Source: Actinomycetospora termitidis (GTDB lineage Bacteria; Actinomycetota; Actinomycetes; Mycobacteriales; Pseudonocardiaceae). From it: DNA of 64,000 nt. Under the pieces are notes generated by a model, which saw only the letters and a list, made by a program, of their open reading frames with translations, was not told the DNA's origin and did not search any database. Each line of letters starts with the position of its first letter. Position 1 is the stretch's first letter. The position numbers were made by a program, and so were the translations under genes. The DNA lies in the NCBI RefSeq assembly GCF_030286555.1, contig NZ_JASVWF010000001.1, positions 1,178,001 to 1,242,000 on the forward strand, written 5' to 3'. Shown here one piece after another: positions 27,090-35,452 of the stretch.

Positions 27090-27443
27090 ATGGACCGTCC
27101 CGCCGTCTGGATCGACGTCACCGCCTCCGACGCCTCCGCGTCCCGCGCGTTCTACGGCGAGCTGTTCGGCTGGCGCATCGACGTCGACGAACAGCTCGAC
27201 TACGGCCTCGTCGACGCCGGGGGCTCCCTGGCCGGCGGGATCGGGCAGGCGGGCGACGCGAGCCCGCACCCGGTCGGCGTCGTCACCTACGTCCCGGTCG
27301 AGGACGTGACCGCGGCCGTCGCCCGGGCCGAGGAGGCGGGCGGGTCCGTGCTCGTCGAGCCGTGGACCCTGCCCGGCCTGGGGACGATGGCCGTGGTCGG
27401 CGACCCGGACGGGAACCGGATCGGGCTGTGGGCGGCGCTATGA
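27090..27443 (+). CDS. VOC-superfamily (glyoxalase/bleomycin-resistance fold) protein
   Basis: A 117-residue single VOC domain: W-I-D-V-T-A-S-D near the start, A-F-Y-G-E-L-F-G-W at residues 20-28, V-P-V-E-D-V near 70 and G-D-P-D-G-N-R-I-G-L-W at the end. Members bind a small ligand, often with a metal; the substrate cannot be told. ATG at 27090 follows GGGAGATGACC. It converges on the next gene and overlaps it by six bases. Confidence 0.88.
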   Translation: MDRPAVWIDVTASDASASRAFYGELFGWRIDVDEQLDYGLVDAGGSLAGGIGQAGDASPHPVGVVTYVPVEDVTAAVARAEEAGGSVLVEPWTLPGLGTMAVVGDPDGNRIGLWAAL

Positions 27444-28067
27444 GCCGCACCGTTCCCGCAGGGTCGTGACGCCCGGGCCGGTCAGGTCCTCGCAGAACGC
27501 GCCGCGGCCGGCCATCGCCATGACCAGGGCGAGCGTGGGCCCGCTGACCAGGGGGCCGTCCCCGGTGGCGAACGGCCCGTCGGTCGCCTCCACCCGGAGT
27601 CCCGCGATGGCGGTCCGGCTGGGTACCGCGAAGTCACGCGAGGCGTAGAACTCGGCGACGACCGTGGCGACGTCGACCGGGGTGGAGGACCGGAGGTCGA
27701 GCGGACGACGGATGTCGGCGGCGTGCACGACGACCTCGCCGAGCCAGGCGGCGGTGAGCCGCATCGGCTGCACCGTCCAGTCGATCTTCGACCGGAAGAT
27801 CGCCAAGGTCTCCGCGGGGGTCGCTCCGAGCTGCTCGTCCAGGCGCCGCCGGTTGTGCAGGGCGAAGTCGAAGCGCGCCCCGATCGCGGAGCGCAGCCAG
27901 CGGAACCGCCCGATGCTCGCGGCGGCGGAGAGGTGGGCGACGGTCTCCTCGATCGTCCACTCCGTGCACAGCGAGCGCGAGCGCCACTGGTCCTCGAAGA
28001 GGTGCTCGAGGTCGTCGGCGAGGGCGGCCCGCTCGGCGTGGATGAGCGGCCAGAGGTCCGTCGTCAT
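27438..28067 (-). CDS. Maleylpyruvate isomerase-like DinB protein (mycothiol-dependent type)
   Basis: A 209-residue four-helix-bundle protein of the mycothiol-dependent maleylpyruvate isomerase family. Residues expected to hold the metal are in W-T-I-E-E-T-V-A-H-L (His ~ residue 45) and L-G-E-V-V-V-H-A-A-D-I-R-R-P-L (His ~ residue 123). Many such proteins use mycothiol, in keeping with an actinobacterial host. ATG at 28067 (M-T-T-D-L-W) is preferred to an upstream in-frame ATG at 28109. Substrate unknown. Confidence 0.85.
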   Translation of the reverse strand: MTTDLWPLIHAERAALADDLEHLFEDQWRSRSLCTEWTIEETVAHLSAAASIGRFRWLRSAIGARFDFALHNRRRLDEQLGATPAETLAIFRSKIDWTVQPMRLTAAWLGEVVVHAADIRRPLDLRSSTPVDVATVVAEFYASRDFAVPSRTAIAGLRVEATDGPFATGDGPLVSGPTLALVMAMAGRGAFCEDLTGPGVTTLRERCGS

Positions 28068-28112
28068 GGTGGTCACGACGGTAGGACCGGACCCGCTGTC
28101 GGGAATCATCGC

Positions 28113-29468
28113 TCAGGCCAGCTCGGAGTCGCGGACCTTCTGCATCCCGAGGGCCATGCGGCGCTTGGCAGCCGGGACGCGGTCGACCAGGCGGAGACCG
28201 GTGCGCTGGGCGAGCACCGACAGCGGACCGATGACGGGACGGCGGGCGGTCCCGCGGTCGTTCATGAACTCCAGCGACTCGCGGACCGCCAGCGTGGAGT
28301 AGCGGCGCATGAGGTCCTCGTACTCGCCGACGGCCGCCGTCAGGGACAGGTCGCCGTCGCGGACCCGGACGAGGCGGTCGCGCAGCTCGCGCGCGTCGCG
28401 CAGCGCGGTGTTCGCGCCGGCGCCGCGACCCGGCGTCATGGTGTGGGCGGCGTCGCCGAGGAGGGTCACCGTGCTCGGCTCCCAGGTGGGCAGCGGGTCC
28501 GAGGTGCGGATCGACAGCGCGACGTTCGCGCCGTGGTCGGCCCCGGCGAGCAGGGCGCGCCAGCACGGCGACCAGTCGGCGGTGAGCTCGTCGGCGAGCG
28601 CGGTCAGGGCGGCGCCCTCGCGGTCCAGCAGGTCGGCGGGCGCGATCGAACGGGACGTCGTGATCGCCCAGGACACGTGGTCGGCGGTGTTGTCGAAGCG
28701 CAGGCCGGGCCAGCGCGACAGCAGCTCGCCCTCGCTGGACCCGATGCCCTCGCGGGGCGCGTGCCCGCCGTCCCACGGCATGCGCATGACGTGGGTGATG
28801 CCGAACTGCCCACGCCGGTCGAAGATCATGGAGAAGCCCTGCCGGGCGCGTTCGGGCAGCAGCGCCTCGGTCATCGGGGTGAGCGGGGTCTTCCCGCCGA
28901 TCGCGACGAGGCCGGTCTCGGTCTGCGTCGCCTGCGGCAGGTACTGGCGACGCACCCGCGAGCTCGCGCCGTCGGCGCCGACCAGCAGGTCGCCCTCGTC
29001 GGTGGAGCCGTCGTCGAAGTGGGCGGTGACGCCGTCGTCGTGCTGCACGTAGTGGGTGAAGCGGCGGCCGAAGGTGATGACGTCCTCCATGCCCGTGAAC
29101 AGGACCTGGCGCAGCGTCATGCGGCTGACGTTGTGCTCGCGGTCCTCCGGGCCGTCGCCGGTGTGGGGCAGCTCGTCGAGGCCGATCGAGACCAGCTCGC
29201 GGAACTGCTCGGTGTACATCCCGAGCCGGTCGTAGGGCGAAGCGGTGGTCGCGACGAAGGTGTCGAAGAGCTCCGGCGGCAGACACGCCCGCAGGGCCCG
29301 GGCACCGTTCGGCGAGATGCCGACGCGGTAGCCGTGCAGGCCGCTCGTGCGGGTGCGGTCGCGCTCGTGGACGGCGACGTCGAACCCGGCCCGGCGCAGG
29401 CCGTGCGCGAGGCACATCCCGCCGGTGCCGGCACCGACGATCAGGACGCGGAGGGGGCGGTCGGTCAT
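28113..29468 (-). CDS. FAD-dependent monooxygenase
   Basis: A 451-residue class A flavin monooxygenase of the PHBH fold. The FAD/NAD Rossmann motif is V-G-A-G-T-G-G at residues 11-17, the D-G motif G-A-D-G-A-S-S-R near 160 and the G-D motif [16 protein letters not shown] near 310. It likely hydroxylates an aromatic or polyketide-like compound, possibly an antibiotic, using NAD(P)H. ATG at 29468 overlaps the stop of the PadR gene, so regulator and enzyme are co-transcribed. Confidence 0.92.
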   Translation of the reverse strand: MTDRPLRVLIVGAGTGGMCLAHGLRRAGFDVAVHERDRTRTSGLHGYRVGISPNGARALRACLPPELFDTFVATTASPYDRLGMYTEQFRELVSIGLDELPHTGDGPEDREHNVSRMTLRQVLFTGMEDVITFGRRFTHYVQHDDGVTAHFDDGSTDEGDLLVGADGASSRVRRQYLPQATQTETGLVAIGGKTPLTPMTEALLPERARQGFSMIFDRRGQFGITHVMRMPWDGGHAPREGIGSSEGELLSRWPGLRFDNTADHVSWAITTSRSIAPADLLDREGAALTALADELTADWSPCWRALLAGADHGANVALSIRTSDPLPTWEPSTVTLLGDAAHTMTPGRGAGANTALRDARELRDRLVRVRDGDLSLTAAVGEYEDLMRRYSTLAVRESLEFMNDRGTARRPVIGPLSVLAQRTGLRLVDRVPAAKRRMALGMQKVRDSELA

Positions 29469-30046
29469 GGTGGGTCTCCCGGCAGGTCCGTGGTCCAGGT
29501 CAGGGCGCCGGCGCGCAGGTCGTCGAGCAGCCCCTCGAGCCACGCGACGTCGGTCTCCAGGTGCGCGAGGGCGTACTCCTCCTCGACGAGCACCAGCCGC
29601 GGCAGCCGGCCGCGGACCCGGTCGAGCCCGTCGCGCACCGCGTCGCGCTCGGCGCGGCGGTCGGCCAGGCGCAGCTCGAGGGCGTCCCGGGCGATGTCCG
29701 CGGTGATCAACGGGAGGTAGGCCAGCGCCGCGGTGAACTCCCCGAACTCGTGACGGGGCGCGGTGAGCATGTCCAGCGTCCAGGTGATCGCGGTGTCGTG
29801 CCCGGACTCCGTGGCGGCGTAGACGGTGCGCTCGGGGTGGGCGGCGGGCCGCTCGGTGCCCTCCGCGACGAGCAGCCCGTCGCGGACGAGCCGGTCGATC
29901 GTCTTGTAGAGCTGCGAGCGCTGGCCGACGTTGACGACCTTGTCCTTGCCGCGCTCCCGGATCAGCTGCTGCATCCGGTACGGGTGCATGGGCTCCTCCA
30001 CGGCGAGGGCGAGGACGGCGAGGGCGAGTCCGGATCGCTGGGTCAT
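29465..30046 (-). CDS. PadR-family transcriptional repressor
   Basis: A 193-residue PadR protein: N-terminal winged helix (L-A-L-A-V-L-A-L near 7, [13 protein letters not shown], the wing near G-L-L-V-A-E-G) and a C-terminal helical dimerisation part. PadR proteins release DNA when they bind an aromatic or drug ligand and usually control an adjacent exporter or detoxifying enzyme; here the target is the co-transcribed monooxygenase. A perfect palindrome 14 bases upstream of its start is the likely autoregulatory site. ATG at 30046. Confidence 0.92.
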   Translation of the reverse strand: MTQRSGLALAVLALAVEEPMHPYRMQQLIRERGKDKVVNVGQRSQLYKTIDRLVRDGLLVAEGTERPAAHPERTVYAATESGHDTAITWTLDMLTAPRHEFGEFTAALAYLPLITADIARDALELRLADRRAERDAVRDGLDRVRGRLPRLVLVEEEYALAHLETDVAWLEGLLDDLRAGALTWTTDLPGDPP

Positions 30047-30059
30047 GGTGTCGACGACG

Positions 30060-30078
30060 TTAGTGTCGTCGACACTAA
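30060..30078. promoter_or_regulatory. Palindromic PadR operator
   Basis: TTAGTGTCG-T-CGACACTAA is a perfect 9+1+9 palindrome 14 bases upstream of padR and 38 bases before guaA. A second, overlapping inverted repeat GTGTCGACGAC (30048-30058) with GTCGTCGACAC (30065-30075) shares its right arm. The position is right for autorepression of padR-monooxygenase, and binding might also affect guaA. Confidence 0.8.
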
Positions 30079-30115
30079 AGGACAAGAAGTCGCCGTGTCG
30101 ACGCGGTCGGGCACG

Positions 30116-31684
30116 ATGGACGGCGTGAGCAGCAGTGGTGAGCACCCCGTCCTCGTCGTCGACTACGGCGCCCAGTACGCGCAGCTCATCGCCCGGCGGG
30201 TGCGGGAGGCGCAGGCCTACTCCGAGGTCGTGCCGCACTCGATGTCGGTCGACGACATGCTCGCGAAGGACCCCGCCGCGATCGTGCTCTCCGGCGGGCC
30301 CGCGTCGGTGTACGCCGAGGGCGCCCCGAGCGTCGACCCGGCCCTGTTCGAGACGGGCGTGCCGGTCTTCGGCATCTGCTACGGCTTCCAGCTGATGGCC
30401 TCCGCGCTCGGCGGCACCGTGGCCCACACCGGCGACCGCGAGTACGGCCGGACCGAGCTGCACGTCACCGACCCGGGTCGGTTGCACGGCGACATCCCCG
30501 AGGCCCACCCGGTCTGGATGAGCCACGGCGACGGCGTGACGGTCGCCCCCGAGGGCTTCACGACGACGGCGTCGTCCCCCGGCGCGCCCGTCGCCGCGTT
30601 CGAGGACGTCGACCGACGCCTGGCGGGTGTGCAGTACCACCCCGAGGTCGGGCACTCGCCCCACGGCCAGCTGGTGCTCGAGCGGTTTCTGCGCGACGTC
30701 GCCGGGATCCGCACGGACTGGACGCCGGCGAACATCGTCGCCGAGACCGTGGAGGCGATCCGGGCGCAGGTCGGGCACGCGGGCCGGGCGATCTGCGGGC
30801 TGTCCGGCGGCGTGGACTCGGCGGTGGCCGCCGCGCTGGTCCAGCGCGCCATCGGTGATCGCCTGACCTGCGTTTTCGTCGATCACGGGCTGCTGCGCGA
30901 GGGTGAGCGCGGGCAGGTCGAGCGTGACTTCGTCGCGGCGACCGGGGTCGACCTCGTGACGGTGGACGCCGAGGAGGTGTTCCTGCGCGAGCTCGCCGAC
31001 GTCGTCGACCCGGAGGAGAAGCGCAAGATCATCGGCCGGGAGTTCATCCGGTCGTTCGAGGGCGCGGCCCGCGACCTCGCCGAGGGCGAGGGGGTCGACT
31101 TCCTCGTCCAGGGCACGCTGTACCCGGACGTCGTCGAGTCCGGCGGCGGCTCCGGCGCCGCGAACATCAAGTCCCACCACAACGTCGGCGGGCTGCCCGA
31201 CGACCTGCAGTTCTCGCTGGTCGAGCCGCTGCGGGCGCTGTTCAAGGACGAGGTCCGGGCGGTCGGCACCGAGCTCGGGCTGCCGGAGTCGATCGTGCAG
31301 CGCCAGCCGTTCCCCGGGCCCGGGCTGGCGATCCGGATCATCGGGGCGGTCTCGGCGGACCGCCTGGCGACCTTGCGCCGGGCCGACGCGATCGCCCGCG
31401 AGGAGCTCTCGGCGGCGGGGCTGGACCGCACGATCTGGCAGTGCCCGGTGGTGCTGCTGGCCGACGTCCGCTCGGTCGGGGTCCAGGGCGATGGCCGCAC
31501 CTACGGGCACCCGGTGGTGCTGCGGCCGGTGTCCAGCGAGGACGCGATGACGGCGGACTGGACCCGGGTGCCCTACGAGACCCTGGAGCGCATCTCCACG
31601 CGCATCACCAACGAGTGCGCCGAGATCAACCGCGTCGTGCTGGACGTGACCAGCAAGCCGCCGGGCACGATCGAGTGGGAGTAG
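30116..31684 (+). CDS. guaA: GMP synthase (glutamine-hydrolysing)
   Basis: GuaA aminates XMP to GMP. The 522-residue protein has the class I glutaminase domain (V-D-Y-G-A-Q-Y near 16, nucleophile Cys in G-I-C-Y-G-F, Y-H-P-E-V-G catalytic His), the ATP-pyrophosphatase P-loop [11 protein letters not shown] near 225 and the C-terminal dimerisation domain ending P-P-G-T-I-E-W-E. Start is ATG 30116 or GTG 30125; neither has a good ribosome-binding site. It is divergent from padR, with the operator palindrome in the shared intergenic space. Confidence 0.97.
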   Translation: MDGVSSSGEHPVLVVDYGAQYAQLIARRVREAQAYSEVVPHSMSVDDMLAKDPAAIVLSGGPASVYAEGAPSVDPALFETGVPVFGICYGFQLMASALGGTVAHTGDREYGRTELHVTDPGRLHGDIPEAHPVWMSHGDGVTVAPEGFTTTASSPGAPVAAFEDVDRRLAGVQYHPEVGHSPHGQLVLERFLRDVAGIRTDWTPANIVAETVEAIRAQVGHAGRAICGLSGGVDSAVAAALVQRAIGDRLTCVFVDHGLLREGERGQVERDFVAATGVDLVTVDAEEVFLRELADVVDPEEKRKIIGREFIRSFEGAARDLAEGEGVDFLVQGTLYPDVVESGGGSGAANIKSHHNVGGLPDDLQFSLVEPLRALFKDEVRAVGTELGLPESIVQRQPFPGPGLAIRIIGAVSADRLATLRRADAIAREELSAAGLDRTIWQCPVVLLADVRSVGVQGDGRTYGHPVVLRPVSSEDAMTADWTRVPYETLERISTRITNECAEINRVVLDVTSKPPGTIEWE

Positions 31685-31747
31685 TCGTCCGGGCACGCAC
31701 CGAGTCGATCGTGGACAAGGGTGCGCGAGCGGGTGTGCGCTGTCCGG

Positions 31748-34501
31748 GTGACGATCCGGACGAGTCGTCCGTTCGTCGGGCGGCGCACTGAACTGAGCGT
31801 GGTCGCGGCCGCCGTGGCGGCGGCGCGACGCGGCACGCCCGGCATCGTCCGGATCGCGGGGGCTGCGGGCCTGGGCAAGACGTCGTTGATCGCCGCGGCG
31901 CTCGAGCGGGCGGCGCCGGCGACCGTGCTGCGCGCGAGCGGCGAGGAGTCCGAGTCGACGCTGCCCCTGGGCGTCGTCGACCAGCTCACCGCGGGTCTCC
32001 CGCCCGCGGTGCTCGACCGGTACCCGCTGGTCGGGGACCGGCGCGCGGGCAGCGCCGATCCGACGGCCGTGGGCGGGGAACTGCTCGCGGCGCTCGGCGC
32101 GGTCGGCGGCGAGGACCCGGTGCTGCTCGTCGTGGACGACCTGCAGTGGGCCGACGACGCCTCGGTCCGGGCGCTGGTGTTCCTGCTGCGCCGCCTGCGC
32201 CACGACCGGCTCGTGGCCCTGCTGGGGTGGCGGTCGCCGGACCCCCTCGGCGGCCCACCCGGTCGTGGCGACCGCGACGACCGGTGGGAACGCCTCCTCG
32301 ACTCCGCCCCCGGCGCGTACCGCCTGGACCTCGACGGCCTCGCGCCCGCCGAGCTGTCCGAGCTCGCCGCGGTGCTCGGGCGTCCGCTGGGATCCACCGG
32401 CACCGCGGAGCGGCTGCACGCGCGCACCCGCGGTCACCCGCTGCACGCCCGGACGCTCCTCGAGGACCTGCCGGGCAACGTGCTGGCCGCGACGACCACC
32501 GACGTCCTGCCCGCACCACGCTCCCTCGACGGGGCCGTCCTCGCCCGCCTCGCCCGGGTCGGCCCGGACGCGCGCGCCCTGGTCGTCGCGGCCGCGGTGC
32601 TCGGGGAGACCTGTGCCCTCGCGGTCGCCGCGACCGTTGCCCGGACCGTCGAGCCGGGCGTGCTCGAGGGACCCGACGCGGTCGCGGACGCGCTCGACGA
32701 GGCCGTCGTCGCCGGGCTGCTGGAGGAACGGGGCGTTCTCGGGCAGGTCGGGTTCGTGCACCCGCTGCTGCGGGCGGCCGTCCACGGTGACCACCCGCCG
32801 GCACGTCGCCGCCGGCTCCACCGCGTCGCCGCGGGTCACGTCGCGGGGCGCGCCGCTCTCGCCCACCGGATCGCGGCGGCCGCCGGGCCCGACGACGAGC
32901 TGGCCGCGGACCTGGAGCGGGCAGCCCCGGGGGCGTCCGCGCTCGACGCCGCGGACCTGCTGCGCGCCGCGGCGTCGCTCTCCTCCGACCCCGCCGCCCG
33001 GGCGCGACGGACGTGCGCGGCGGTCGGCGGGTTGCTCGCGGCCGGTGAGGTCGGGCGCGCGGGGGACGCGGAGCCCGACGTCGCGGCGGCCCCGCCGGGC
33101 CCGGTCCGGGACGGGCTGCTCGGGCGCCTCGCACTCCTGCGGGGACGGTTCGCGGCGGCCCGTCCGCTGCTCACGGCGGCCGCGGCGGACGACGACCACC
33201 GTGCCCGGCTGACCGCCGCGGCCGACCTCGCCCTGCTCGCGGCCCTGGAGGGACGTCCGGCGGAGGCGGTCGACCGGGCCGGCGCGTGCCTTGCCGACCC
33301 GGACGGCGGGTCGGGTGTCCGCCGCCCCGCGGGCTTCGCGCTGGTCCTCGGGCTGGCCGCGCAGGGTCGGCTCGCCGAGGCCCACGCGGTGCTCGACGTC
33401 GCGGCGGGCACCCCGGGGGCGAGGACCCGCGGCCACGCCGACGTCCTCGTCGCGCGGGGGCTCCTCGCCGCGGCGGCCGGTGACGACGCGGTCGCCGAGG
33501 CGCTGCTCGCGGAGGCGTCGGACCTCGCCCGCGGCGGAACCCGGGTGCGCATGGCGACGATCGCCGCCGGCACCCTCGCCGCCGTCCGTGACCGACTCGG
33601 CCACGCCGACGGGCTCGACGCTGCCGAGCTCGCCGTCGCCTCCGCCCGGGACGCCGGCCAGGGGTTCGCCGAGGCGCTCGTGCGTGGGCACGCGGCACAG
33701 ATGCACGCCGTGCGGGGCGACGTCGCCGCGGCGCGGGCGCACCTCGCGGTCGCGGCGGAGGTCGGCGCCCCGTGGTGGGGGTCGGTCATCACCCACGCGA
33801 CCGCCGGGGCGCTCGTCGGCGTGGTGGAGGACGACCCGACCGCGGTCCTGCGCGCCCTGGACCCCGTCCTGCGTCCGGACGTGCTCGCCCTCGCCGACGG
33901 TGTCGGCGCCCGGGCCCCGCGGGTGCTGCAGGCCGAGGCGCTGCTGCGGCAGGGACGTCTCGGGGACGCCGCGGCGGCCCTGGACCTGCCGCCCGGCTCC
34001 CCGCCCGGCGCGGTCGACGTGGACGTCGCCCGGCTCCGGGGCCTGCTCTGCGGGGCGCGCGGCGACCCCGCCGCGGCACGGCGGGCCCTCGAGGACGGGC
34101 TCGCCCTCGGCGTCGAGGCGCCCCTGGCGACGGCCCGGCTGGAGACCGAGCTCGGCCGGCACCTGGTCGAGGCCGGCGAGCGCCGCGCCGGCGTCGACCT
34201 GCTCCGCCGCGCCCGCGACCGGCTCACCGCCCTCGGCGCGGCCCCCTTCCTCGCGACCTGCGAGGCGCTCCTGCACGCCGCGGGACTCACCCCGTCCCGC
34301 GCGGAGGAGGCACTCGGGCTCACGCCGCACGAGGACGCGGTCGTCGCCCTCGTCGTGCGGGGCCTGACGAACCGCGAGGTGGCGCGGGAGCTGTTCGTCT
34401 CCCCGCGCACGGTCGCCTACCACCTGTCCAACGTCTACGCGAAGCTCGGCGTCACCTCCCGGGCCGGGCTGCGGGACCGGGCCGCCGCCCCGGCGCGCTG
34501 A
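31748..34501 (+). CDS. Large ATP-binding LuxR-family regulator (MalT/LAL-like)
   Basis: A ~917-residue regulator: N-terminal AAA/NACHT-like ATPase (F-V-G-R-R-T-E-L at 9-16, Walker A G-A-A-G-L-G-K-T-S at 38-46, Walker B V-L-L-V-V-D-D-L-Q-W-A-D near 127), a long Ala/Leu-rich helical-repeat middle, and a C-terminal LuxR helix-turn-helix (L-T-P-H-E-D-A-V-V-A-L near 863, N-R-E-V-A-R-E-L-F-V-S-P-R-T-V-A-Y-H-L). Such proteins integrate a ligand signal and activate nearby catabolic or secondary-metabolite genes; the P450 operon downstream on the same strand is the obvious candidate. The start may be GTG 31748 or 31721; no ribosome-binding site decides it. Confidence 0.9.
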   Translation: MTIRTSRPFVGRRTELSVVAAAVAAARRGTPGIVRIAGAAGLGKTSLIAAALERAAPATVLRASGEESESTLPLGVVDQLTAGLPPAVLDRYPLVGDRRAGSADPTAVGGELLAALGAVGGEDPVLLVVDDLQWADDASVRALVFLLRRLRHDRLVALLGWRSPDPLGGPPGRGDRDDRWERLLDSAPGAYRLDLDGLAPAELSELAAVLGRPLGSTGTAERLHARTRGHPLHARTLLEDLPGNVLAATTTDVLPAPRSLDGAVLARLARVGPDARALVVAAAVLGETCALAVAATVARTVEPGVLEGPDAVADALDEAVVAGLLEERGVLGQVGFVHPLLRAAVHGDHPPARRRRLHRVAAGHVAGRAALAHRIAAAAGPDDELAADLERAAPGASALDAADLLRAAASLSSDPAARARRTCAAVGGLLAAGEVGRAGDAEPDVAAAPPGPVRDGLLGRLALLRGRFAAARPLLTAAAADDDHRARLTAAADLALLAALEGRPAEAVDRAGACLADPDGGSGVRRPAGFALVLGLAAQGRLAEAHAVLDVAAGTPGARTRGHADVLVARGLLAAAAGDDAVAEALLAEASDLARGGTRVRMATIAAGTLAAVRDRLGHADGLDAAELAVASARDAGQGFAEALVRGHAAQMHAVRGDVAAARAHLAVAAEVGAPWWGSVITHATAGALVGVVEDDPTAVLRALDPVLRPDVLALADGVGARAPRVLQAEALLRQGRLGDAAAALDLPPGSPPGAVDVDVARLRGLLCGARGDPAAARRALEDGLALGVEAPLATARLETELGRHLVEAGERRAGVDLLRRARDRLTALGAAPFLATCEALLHAAGLTPSRAEEALGLTPHEDAVVALVVRGLTNREVARELFVSPRTVAYHLSNVYAKLGVTSRAGLRDRAAAPAR

Positions 34502-34599
34502 CGGTCCGGAGCGCGACGGTCACCACCGGTCGGCTGGAAGGCCGACTGGGGGGGGGCGGCCGGGTCGGCCCGGCCGGCCGCGGCCGCACGCTCGTCGGC

Positions 34600-34764
34600 A
34601 TGCGGGTCACCCTCGACATCACCCGGTCCCGGGACGGCCGCCTCGAGGGCACGGCCGCCACCGACACCGGGGACGAGCAGCCGTTCTCGGGCACGCTCGA
34701 CCTCCTGCGTGTCCTGGAGGACCTGGAGCCGTCCCCGCGACCCGAGCCCGGGGAGGCCCGGTGA
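34600..34764 (+). CDS. Small conserved-looking protein of 54 residues
   Basis: A short ORF from ATG 34600 whose stop overlaps the next GTG by four bases (GTGA), which argues that it is translated. It reads as beta-strand segments (V-T-L-D-I-T, G-R-L-E-G-T) followed by F-S-G-T-L-D-L-L-R-V-L-E-D-L, a pattern seen in small actinobacterial proteins of unknown function. Immediately upstream is a run of eight or more G and a small GTCGGC/GCCGAC hairpin. No function can be assigned. Confidence 0.6.
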   Translation: MRVTLDITRSRDGRLEGTAATDTGDEQPFSGTLDLLRVLEDLEPSPRPEPGEAR

Positions 34765-35441
34765 GGGGCGAGGCGCGGCTCGCGGCGGGCTCGGGCCTGC
34801 TGTTCGTCGTCCTGTTCGTCACGGCGATGGTCCTGCTCGCGCGGGCGCCCCACCTCGACGACCCGGACTCCGCCTACACCGCCTTCTACGCCGCCGGCGG
34901 GGACACCCTGTTCGTCGCGCTCGGGCTCTACCTCGTGCCGCTCGCCGGGATCGCGTTCCTCTGGCACATGACCGCGATCCGCTCGATGCTCGACACGCTC
35001 ACCCCCCGGCCGTCCGGGATGGCCCACGGGCTGAACCTGCTGGCGGGCACGATCTTCGTGACGATGCTGTTCGCCGGCACCGCCGCCGTGGGCGCGACGG
35101 CGTTCGCGGCCTCCCGCGGCGGGCCCCCGACCGTGGACCCGGGCACGGCCCGCGCCCTCACCGCCGTCGGGTACGGCCTCGTGTTCGTCTTCGCCGTCCG
35201 CGGCGCCGGCATGTTCGTCCTCACCACGACGACGCTGCTGCACGCCGGCGGCGTGCTCGGCCGCGCGTGGGCCGTCGTCGGGTGGCTGCTCGGCGCGTTC
35301 CTGCTGCTCAGCGTCACGAACCATCCCGCCGCCCTGCTCGTCCTCCCGGTCTGGGTGGTGCTGGTCGCCGTCGCCGTCCTGGTCCACCGCGCGCCCGCGC
35401 CGGACCCCGCCCCCGTTCCCACGCCCGTCGTCGAGTCCTGA
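34761..35441 (+). CDS. Membrane protein of unknown function preceding the P450
   Basis: A 226-residue integral membrane protein with about six hydrophobic helices (residues ~10-28, 50-70, 88-108, 130-155, 165-185, 188-208) and a Pro/Ala-rich cytoplasmic tail. No transporter or enzyme motif is recognised. It ends 11 bases before the P450-reductase start and overlaps the small ORF before it, so it belongs to the same operon; it might deliver or sense the lipophilic substrate, which is inference. Confidence 0.85.
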   Translation: MRGEARLAAGSGLLFVVLFVTAMVLLARAPHLDDPDSAYTAFYAAGGDTLFVALGLYLVPLAGIAFLWHMTAIRSMLDTLTPRPSGMAHGLNLLAGTIFVTMLFAGTAAVGATAFAASRGGPPTVDPGTARALTAVGYGLVFVFAVRGAGMFVLTTTTLLHAGGVLGRAWAVVGWLLGAFLLLSVTNHPAALLVLPVWVVLVAVAVLVHRAPAPDPAPVPTPVVES

Positions 35442-35452
35442 AGGAGCCCGCC

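Noticed and set aside
29465-34423. A 1652-codon minus-strand open frame across guaA and the LuxR gene
   Set aside because: Only its last 193 codons (PadR) are real. The rest is antisense to guaA and has shadow composition.
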